Below are positions 40,901 through 51,348 of a stretch of 64,000 nucleotides of DNA, one piece after another. The first letter of the stretch is position 1. The number at the start of each line of letters is the position of its first letter. The position numbers and the translations under genes were made by a program. The notes under the pieces are model-generated. The model searched no databases, was not told where the DNA came from, and worked only from the letters and a program-made list of their open reading frames with translations. The stretch is from Diphasiastrum complanatum (lineage: Eukaryota; Streptophyta; Lycopodiopsida; Lycopodiales; Lycopodiaceae): assembly GCA_029204225.1 (NCBI GenBank), contig CM055104.1, forward strand, positions 38,556,527-38,620,526, written 5' to 3'.

Positions 40901-41957
40901 TCACATCTTAAAAGAATGAGTTTGTGTTTTGTAGTCCTTTATGCAAAAGCTTGAAATTCTTTGAACATTTCAAATGCCTTGGATCTTTGCTTCAAGAAAT
41001 ACACAATACACATTCTTGTATAATCATCTATGAATGTAATGAAGTATTGAGCATCATCTAATGAAAGAACATTCATAGAGGTTTGAGAATAGCGGATCCA
41101 GATTTGTCGTTCGTCATTAACACTAATGCGAGTGATACGGCTATTGGAGCTATTCTCTTACATGAGGGCCAGCCCGTTACCTTTGAAAGTAAGAAACTAA
41201 TCGATGCGCAAGTCAAGTACACCACTCAGGAAAAAGAGCTTTTTGCGGTGATCCATGCATTGAAATCATGGAGGCATTACCTGTACGCAAGGTTGCAGTC
41301 CGCGTTCCGGAACGCGATCCGGGATTTCCCATTAGGATTTCCCGGAACGCAATTTTTTTTTTTTTGGTATAGTTGCCAATATGGGTATCATGTGAAAGGA
41401 TATCAAAATAGCAATTGTTATGCAGATCTGTTGCTTGGTTTCAGATGGCTGCGGGCTACATTGATTAGAAATCTGGACATCAGTAGATGGTTTAAGAAAA
41501 CTGGCTGCATTTTCATATGGTTTCAAAAATTTGAACTGTGTAGTTTGCCGACTGTTTCGGGTGCGAAATACCAAAAAGTGTGTTTTCACTCAGAGAGTTG
41601 GAAGGCCAAATCATGAAGAGGCCTTACCGTCGGGGCCGGGGTCTACCGGCAACCCCCGGACCCCGCTGTTGGGGGGTGTTGCCCCCCAAACCCCCCACCA
41701 GGGGGCTACCGCTCCCCGGACCCCGTGTTTCTCGGGGGGCTACCGCCCCCCGAACCCCCTGTTTCAGCTATTCCAAAAGAAGTATACAATTCCCGCCAAT
41801 CTAACGAAGGCTCCTTCTAGCTCTTTCTATCATTTTCTAACAGAAAACGGAATCAGTAGATCTGCAAACCATTGGCATCAAAACACCATTCAAACTGATT
41901 TAGTTAGTATTAAACTCAAAAAAAAAAAAAAAAATTGGTCATTACTCCTTTTTCCAC

Positions 41958-41989
<32 letters not shown>

Positions 41990-44900
41990 CGATCCGGGTA
42001 GCGGATCGCTGACGTTCCAGATCGCACGATCCGGAACGTTTTTGCAGCGGATCGCAATCCGCTACAACACAGCTTGTACGGTAATGAATTCATGGTCAAT
42101 ACGGATCATCAACCTTTAAAGTATTTTTGTGATCAGAATGATTTGCGAGGTCGTAAGGCCAGATGGGCAGAACTCATGCAAGAATTTGACTTTGAAGTGC
42201 GGTATATCAAGGGCTCATCTAATCAGGTGGCTGATGCACTTAGTCGAATTGGTGAAGTGAACGAACTTTCCTTCACAAGATCAGTATAGACTTTTATTTC
42301 TCCCTGAGGGGTCTTTATGAGAAAGACCCACATTTTGGACCAATCTGGAATAGGGTTCTAGCAGTTTCATCAAGCGGAACTGATAATCATGGTGGTCAGT
42401 CTGGGGAGAAGGATATAAAGGGTACTGATGACTTCTCTATCCGTAATGGACTATTGTTCACAAAAGGGAAGGTTTGTGTGCCTGATGTGGATGTTGTTAA
42501 GAATAAAATTCTTTATGAATGTCATGACTCACCCTGCGCAGGACATCCCGGCATACATCGTACATTGGATTTGGTACGAAGGGATTTTTATTGACCAAAA
42601 CTCAAGCCCTTTGTAGAATCTTATGTGGTCAAGTGTGACCAATGCCAGTTGAATAAAGTTGAACGCCATAAGGCTGGCGGTTTGTTGCATCCATTGGATA
42701 TCCCTGATAAGAGATGGGATAGTATTTCCATGGATTTCGTGGTTGGGTTACCGCGGACGAATAAACAGCATGATGCAATTTGGGTTGTGGTCGACCGTCT
42801 TACCAAATTGGCTACGTTTATTCCGATAAAGACCACCGTGTAGGCTTCTGATTTAGCTCAGATATTTGTAGAGCGTCTGTTTAGGCTTTACGGTAAACCA
42901 AGTGATATTGTGAGCGATCGCGATCCGAAGTTCACCGGTCACTTTTGGTCGGCCGTGTTTGCTAAACTAGAGACGACACTGAGCTTGGGTTCTTCTGATC
43001 ATCCTGAGACGGATGGACAGACGGAAAGAACAAATCAAACAATGGAACAAATGCTTCGGGCATATGTTTCCAAACGGCAATCCGATTGGGAAAAGTACCT
43101 TCCATTGATCGAGTTTGCCTATAATAGTAGTAAGCATTCGGCTACTGGTTATAGCCTGTTTATGCTTATGTACAGTTTTGAGCCTAGGTCACCCATCGCG
43201 GTTGAGACTCGGACGATCAAGTTTCAGAAAGTAGCGGATTTCCTACACGATATGCAGGAAATGCTACGGATTGCATGTGAAAATGTCCAGAGTGCCCAGG
43301 ATAGGGACAGACATTATGCAAATCTGAAAAGATTACCGAGAGACTTCCAAGTGGGAGATTGGGTATATTTTGAGAATCCTGAAGGATTCAAGTGTAATGT
43401 GTACCGGCAAGCATTATAAATTGTCCCCGAGATATAGAGGACCGTTTAAGATCTTGAAAAAGATCGGATCCTTAGCTTACCAATTGGAACTCCCGAAAGG
43501 ATCGCAAGTGCATCCCGTATTTCACGTAAGTCGTCTCAAAAAGAGTCTGCGTGAAGGAGAGCATCTTGGATCTGGAGATCAGTTGGACCTGTTGGATGAA
43601 TCATCGGGTGTATCTCGTCTTGAACCCGAAAAGATCTTGGATACAAGAACTAAACGATTGAGAAATCGTTTAGTTACCGAGCATCTGGTTTGATGGAGGG
43701 GATGTACGGATGATGACGATTCTTGGGAACAGGAAGGAAGCTTAAGGAGGACCTTTCTCAGTTTTAAGTTCTGAGGACAGAACTTGAACAAGGGGGAAAG
43801 AATGTCATGCCCATGACTGGTCTCGGGTAGCGTGTCCACGCTAGGGACCGATAGACCAACAACCCGTAAGTTAATTGTGACTATAAGGGAATTGGGGCCC
43901 TTATGTGTACATGGTCGTGATTAATTATTGTAGGCCTAAACACATGGTGGAGTTGGTATGGGTCTATCAGTGAGTCATTAGGGAACTGGATGACGTGGCC
44001 CAGATAGGCTGCAGGGTGTCCGGTGAGGTGTCACAGTGCACTACTAGTGTGCATGGGCCTTGGAGGGTATAAGTATACCTGCTGGGCTCTCACTAGTGTA
44101 TGCTTGATTTTGTGATTAGTAGCTACATGTTGTTGATGTGACTCCTCTTTCCATGACTCTGATTGATCCATAGCTTGGGGGCTAGATCCGTTCGATCTAG
44201 GTTTGGTTGGGTTGGTTTAACCTCCACCAGTTCCCATGTGTTGTTGCTTTGTATGGTATGCTTAGACTAGAATCCTGTTGTGAGGACTTTATAGTATGCA
44301 AGCTAGTAGCATAATCAGTCCAGATGCGGAGGTCCTCCAGGAGGGGTGGTGGGGAGCGAGGAATGAATTCACGCCAAAAAGCGCCCGAAGAAGAACTGAA
44401 GAGAAGGTCAATAAGACATCTCCCTTCAGTATCATCGTAGGAACGCTTCTTACAACGGAGAACACGGTGGTAGGAGCGTCGGGAAGATCGAAGCAAATGT
44501 GGAGCGTGGATACGTGAATGAGTAACTGACTGGTGAAGGGAACGGCACTCGGCATCATACCAAGGAGGGTGCAATGGTCGAGGTGTGCATCGAGTCTTTT
44601 GGGGATGGGTTTTTGTGGGAAGAGTTAGTGATGCGGCCGTGTGGAGAGAGGTGGTGAGAAAAGCAGCTTGGGTGTCGACTGGACCGTAATGAGGAAAGGA
44701 GTGTAAAAGTGAAGCCAAGGACTGCCAGTACAGTGGCATGTAAATGGGATCAAATGTGTACGTGGGTGCTCGAGTAATCATGGGTAGTGTAGATGAATGA
44801 GCGGGTGGGAGGTACCCGATATCGAAGGAGAAAAATGAGTGATCAGAAAGGGTGGTGGGAGAAACGCGGAAGTCAAAGACTACGGGGACAAAGGACAGTG

Positions 44901-47115
44901 ACCCCATGAGATAGTCAACGACACTATGTCCTCCACTGTGAGCATGGCATGTATAGTTGTCTGAATGTGGCCAGCAAGGTAAGCCATTATAGCTCATGCG
45001 CCTCTCCAAACTGCAATAAGTGCTCACCATATGAAGTAATAGGTCCCAAACTGTCCGCGGAGGTCTTGGTAACCCCAAGCATATCACTGTCAAGGGCACG
45101 AACACGCAGCTGATCGGAGGTGTCAAAGAGCTCTGTCTCTCTCGAAGATGTCCGAGCATTTAAGTCCCCTGTGAGGAGAATATGCCCCTGCTTTGAGAAT
45201 CTGATAATATCTGGTGAGAGGTCCTCATATGGAGATCCAATACCCTCTGCAAAAGACGAGGACTCTCGTGGAAAATAACATGCTGCAATAAACCAATATC
45301 CTGACCCACAATGTGAGTCCATATGTAGCGGGCCTGCTCGTCATGTTGGATGAACTCAATACTCGAATGGAGAGTCTCTCTGTACAGACATGCGATCCCT
45401 CCTGAACCTCGGCCACTGGCAGATCTAGTCTCTCGTCGAAATACTGAGCCCCACCTATAGCCAGGAAAGGAAGTCGGTCCTCGCTCCGGGCTCTCGTGTG
45501 TCTCCATGATGAATAATATATCTTTGCCTGTAATAAAGTCAACCAGGTCCCCTGTCGTAAAAGATGAATGTATGCCGGCACAATTCCACACTCCAATCCA
45601 AAGGTGGTGTGGATGGGGCCCCGGGGTGCTCCCGAACCCGGGCACCCCAAATCCCTAACACTGGGACCTGCTAGGAGCGCTATCAAGAAAGCGCACTCGT
45701 CCATCCCGATAAATGACTCATCTGCCAGACTCACGGGCTGCCCGAAAGGCCTTGCGCCTCTCCTCTACCTGGATATACGTGAGGTCGTCATCCATGTAAA
45801 TAGCGGTACCACGTAGCTTAGCTCTGCACCGCAAAGCATCTCGGCGACTCGCGAGGGCAGTGAAGCGTATGATGAGTGTGGCTGCATCTCTAGTGGTCCT
45901 CCATGCAGTATCTCGTCTGTACTGTGCCCGAGAGTGGTGTCGAGAAAGCGTTTGGCTTCAACCAAGGCATCCTGAGTATTTGGGATCCCACGAACTCTAA
46001 TGTTGTTCGCCTTTTGGACTCGTGATTTCTCTTCCGAGATGGTGGCTGAGATAACCGAAGAGATGGGAGCGCTTGGCTTGGTGCCTTTTTTCAAAATTGA
46101 TGCCCAAGAAAGGGCCTCTTCTTGCTGCTTTTCAATCTTTGTCTCTAGTTCCCGTATCATAGTGGTGGTAGACGCTGAAGCCGCAGCCTGTTTGGTCCCG
46201 ATGGATTGTTCGAGTAATGCAACTTTGGACTGCAACATGTTCTTCTCGTGAATCAAGGACGTAACCGTTCCTTTCAACTACGAGATTTCTTGCCGCAAAG
46301 TCTGGAAATCAGCCCTGATTTGATTAATCTGCCAAGAAGAGAACAATTCAGTTGATTTGGAGGGCGTATACGGGATGCTAGCTGTAGGTTGTGAGCTAGC
46401 GATGGTCGGAGTAAGAAGAATGGGATCCAAAACTGCAAGTAAGGTTGAGGTGATGCTAACAAAATTGCCAGCATCGGGGTAATGAGGGGGAGGGGGAGGG
46501 GGAGGGGGAGGGAGATGCAATCAGCAGGGGGGCGGATGTAGGGGAGATGTCAACAGGGGGCGCGGCACAGATGCAGCGAGGGAGGGGAGTGTAGGGGAGG
46601 TGACAGCAGGGGGCGGAGCAGCTGCAGCTGCAGCTATGGAGGTGGAGGTAGGGGAGGCAGCAGCAGGAGGAGCTGCAACAATGGAGGTGAAGGTAGGGGA
46701 GGCGGCAGCAGGGGGCAGACCAGCTGCAGCGGTGGAGGTGGAGGTTGGGGAGGCGGCAGTAGAGGGGGGCGCAGCTGCAGCAAGGGTGGATGTAGGGGAG
46801 GTGGTAGCAGGGGGCAGAGCCGCTGCAGCCGCAGCTGCAGCTACGGAGGTGGAGGTAGGGGAGGCAGCAGCAGATGGGCTGCAACGATGGAGGTTGAGGC
46901 AGGGGAGGCGGCAGCAGGGGGCGGAGCAGCTGCAGCGGTGGAGGTGGAGGTAAGGGAGGCGGCAGCAGGGGGCGGAGCAGCTGCAGCCGTGGAGGTGGAG
47001 GTAGGAGAGCGAGGGGGTGGGGAGGTCCTGCGATCAGCAGCACGAGTGGGAAGTGGCGCCATAGCTGGAGCACGAGGGAGAGAGGGCACTCTAAACTGCC
47101 GTAGCTGGAGCGCGA

Positions 47116-47194
<79 letters not shown>

Positions 47195-50100
47195 GAATAA
47201 GCAATAGTGCAATAGCAACTCTAAGAAGTGAGCTAGAATGCTCAGGAGAGTTCAAGCTTGAAAGCTTGATAGAGAGCTAACTACAATACTTGTTGATTGA
47301 TCTCTTCGATCATTTTCTTAACTTGAAACTGTATGAATATGAATAGCTATTAATACTAAGAAATTAGGTCATCAATTGTGATTGCCAGTTGGCTGGTATC
47401 TGCTGGCATCAATCCGGTTCCTTGTCATTGATTGCTGATAAGCGGTGAAATTGGCCGTAAACGTTCTATCTGCATAAATGAACCAAAACTGTAGTTCTGC
47501 AGAAATGAACTGAAACAGCCACAGGCGACACTGTCGCAAAAACGAAAGTGTCGGGTTTTTCGCGAAAAAGGAGAGAGTGCCTCTAAATCTCATTTAGGGT
47601 TGCCCTACACTTTGCAAAAGTCATTTCCTTAGCATTTGAGGCTCTTTGGAAAAAGCGAAAATTCAGAAAATTTCTGTCAAGCGAAAAATGCGAGACTGTG
47701 ATTTTACACGAGATTTCTGTCAGGCGAAAAATGCAAAAAAGGAGACACTGCATTTTCAAACGAAATTCCTGACAAGCGAAAAAGGAGACTGTTGTAAACT
47801 TCGTGTATTTCTGCAGACTGTGTAAAAACACTTGTAAAACTGCAGACTGTGGAAAAACACAGGAAAATCCATAGAACTGGATAAACAACGGATGAAGATT
47901 AAAACCGATTAGTCGATTGGTAAGAAGGACAATAATCCAACACTCCCCCTTAATCTGAATCCTTGAATACCTTGACCTTCAAACTTAGTTCTACACAGAA
48001 TCTTCTATGTGTATCCAAACTTAATGCTTTTGTAAAAATATCAGCTGTCATATCTTGCGTTCTATCTGCAATCTGACCTCTTTGTTGAGAACTTTGCTTC
48101 TGACTAAATGATACTTCAGTTCAATGTGCTTACTCCTAGAATGAAATCTAGGATTGTCTGATACAGCGATGGCACTTTGATTATCACAAAATAATGTTGT
48201 CGGAGCATATTGATTTAGACCGATATCTGAGAGTAGATTACTTCCTTTGTAGCTTGAGAGGCTGCGATATACTCTAATTCAGAGGAAGATAGAGCTATCG
48301 AAGATTGCTTGCGACTATTCTAGGAAATTGGACCAATGTTGAGGAAGAATGTAAATCCGGAAGTAGATTTACGAGTGTCTACATCTCCTGCCCAACTTGC
48401 ATCTGCGTAACCACTGAGTAAATTGAGTTTGTCGTTGCCGACTGCTCCATAACAAATGCAAAAGTCCATAGTAGCTCGAAGATATGTCATGACTCTGATA
48501 AGAGCCTTCCAATGAGTTATACCAGGATTAGCCATAAACTGACTGAGAGAGCTGACTGCAAAAGCTATGTCTGGCCTGGTACAAATCATGGCGTACATAA
48601 GAGATCCTATAATAGAATGGTAAGGATACTCACACATCTGCTGCTTCTCGTGAATTGTTTGGGGACACTGGTCCTTTGACAATTTGAATCCTGGTTCCAT
48701 TGGCGAGAGACTACTGATAACATATTTGTAGAGTTTAGGAACATATAAAACTTTTGATAGTAATTTGAATTGATCACGCTGAAATCGCAATCTTACAGTA
48801 CCTTCACCTTCAATAGTGTGAGTACTATTGTCACCAAGATTTTCAAATTTTTTCGTGTTGTAAGGCGTGTAGGAGTTGAAGATCTCACGTTGATTGGTCA
48901 AATGTTGAGTTGCTCCAAAATCCAAAAACCATGAATCATCCAAAAATGCGCTTTGATCTTTGACCATAAATGCGCCTTCGTCCACTTCAACCTGGGGAGA
49001 TGATGAGACTGTGTTTGCTTGTTGATCAGGTTGCTTGGCTGCGTTCTTTGCTTGGAGAATTCGGCAATCCTTGATCTCATGGTTATTGCGCTTGCAATAC
49101 CTGCAAAACATCTTCTTCTTCGACTGTGGATTCGATGATTGTTCTTGACTTTCAGTCGGCTTCTAATTCGTTGCAGCCTTCTTGGAGCCTTTCTGCTTTT
49201 GTCGCTTAGAGCCTTTGTTGACATATAGAGCCTGAGAGGAGGAAGCAGACGATGTGTCTTGACTTCTTCTATTGTCTTCTTGCAGCAACATAGTGATAAC
49301 TCTAGTAAGAGTTAAGTTTGAGTGTGTCGATATGATCATCACCCAGTTCTCATATGTAGAACTGGGTGATGATCATATCGACAAGCTTGAAAGCAATGTC
49401 ATGATTGCGTCTTGATCGTCTATGACTGATCCGACAGTGGCCATCTGTTGCAAGAGATTCTTAAACTGGTTAATGTGACCATGAAGTGAATCACCAACAG
49501 ACATCTTGAATGTGAAGAATTTCTTTCGTAGATGTAACTTAGTAGTTACGTCCCTCACGTCATATAGTGAGTTCAATATGTCCCAAACGTCTCTTGACTT
49601 TTTAGCTTCAGTTATGTGTCCAATCTGTGTATCTGATATATTGAGGATAATAAGCGCGAAAGCTTCACCGTCCTTCGATTTTCACTTTGAGTTGTCGTCT
49701 TCAGGTTTTACTTCTGAACCTGTGACAACATCCCATAATTTGCTAGCGATTAGCAAGGTCTTTATCTTAAATTTCCACAAATGATAATTGGATCCATTCG
49801 GCTTGTCTGCGATGAGAACGGCTTTACTTTGAGAATCCATCTGGAACTTAGTCTGTCGATTGTATCGATGACGCTAAGATGTAGTAATCCCAACAATAGG
49901 AAACCAATTCTCTGATTCTGAAAGGTTGGAAAGAACTGAAGAGTTTGATATCAATTTGATATCGCGAAAGATATCAAGTATCAGAGCTTTTGCTCTGATA
50001 TCATGTAGGAATCAGATAAAGAAATAGTGAAATTGCTCTGATACCATGTTGAAAATAGGTTAGATAATAGTAGCGGAAACTTCCTACTTCCAATGCACGA

Positions 50101-51290
50101 CTACGCCTATTAAAAATTGAACAAAGTCGTAGTGATGGGAATCACGTTCAATCATTAGCAACTAACTTTAAAATCGCTAGATACTAAGTGATTACGTAGC
50201 CAAACATGAAGTATTGAATTCTCAGACAAATTTCTAAAGGAAATACAGAGATGCATGCATACTGACATATACTGAACACAACAAAGGATAGTATTGATTC
50301 AGGAAACAAATCTGATGCTAACGAGCGCAAAACAATAGCAGATAGAAACCGCGCACTCTAAGTTGTCTCTGAGTAACTGAGGATAAGTCTGATAATAAGC
50401 AGCTATGCTGAATAAGCAATAGCGCAATAGCAACTCTAAAACAACTCTAAGAAGTGAGCTAGAATGCTCAGGAGAGTTCAAGCTTGAAAGCTTGATAGAG
50501 AGCTAACTACAATACTTGTTGATTGATCTCTTCGATCATTTTCTTAACTTGAAACTTTATGAATATGAACAACTATTTATACTAAGAAATTAGGTCATCA
50601 ATTGCGATTGCCAGTTGGCTGGTATCTGCTGGCATCCATCCGGTTCCTTGTCATTGATTGTTGATAAGCGGTGAAATTGGCCATAAACGTTCTATCTACA
50701 TAAATGAACCAAAACTGTAGTTCTGCAGAAATGAACTAAAACAGCCACAGGCGACACTGTCGCAAAAAACGACAGTGTCGGGTTTTTCGCGAAAAATGCG
50801 AAAAAGGAGAGAGTGCCTCTAAATCTCGTTTAGGGTTGCCCTACACTTTGCCAGAGTCATTTCCTTAGCATTTGAGGCTCTTTGGAAAAAGCGAAAAATG
50901 AGAAAAATTCTGTCAAGCGAAAAATGCGACACTGTGATTTTACACCAGATTTCTGTCAGGCGAAAAATGCGAAAAAGGAGACACTGCATTTTTCAACGGA
51001 ATTCCCGACAGCGAAAAAGGAGACACTGTTGTAAACTTCGTGTATTTTTGCAGACTGTGTAAAAACACTTGTAAAACTGCAGACTGTGGAAAAACACGGG
51101 AAAATCCGCAGAACTGGATAAACAACGGATGAAGATTAAAACCGATTAGTCGATTGGTAAGAAGGAGAATAATCCAACACAATATGGTCTATGGGATCAA
51201 ATAACCACACGATGTCATTGCCTCAAGAAATACGATAACAACTTGAATCAACTTTTTATGATCAACTTCAACTGATTAGGGAAGCGAGCG

Positions 51291-51348
<58 letters not shown>

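Larger units (their letters stand above)
44296..47190 (-). mobile_element. LINE copy B: intact-looking 5' half, 3' half missing
   Basis: Minus strand: (GA)n-flanked 5' end near 47190, ORF1, then ORF2 endonuclease, ending at 44296 just before the RT core. The 3' break joins a gypsy LTR. This is the opposite of usual 5' truncation of LINEs and implies deletion or recombination after insertion. Sense to HASTY. Confidence 0.85.
47191..51179 (-). mobile_element. Ty1/copia LTR element, internally deleted, 3' LTR truncated
   Basis: Minus-strand element with 5' LTR 50047-51179, primer-binding site, gag, protease fused by deletion to RNase H, polypurine tract and 3' LTR 47191-47942. Integrase and RT are missing, so it is non-autonomous. 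The last roughly 350 bases of the 3' LTR are replaced by LINE B. Sense to HASTY. Confidence 0.92.

Noticed and set aside
46600-47207. Plus-strand ORFs of Ala/Gly/Glu/Val-rich repeats with an Arg-Glu run
   Set aside because: They are antisense readings of the LINE ORF1 51-bp repeat and the (GA)n tract.
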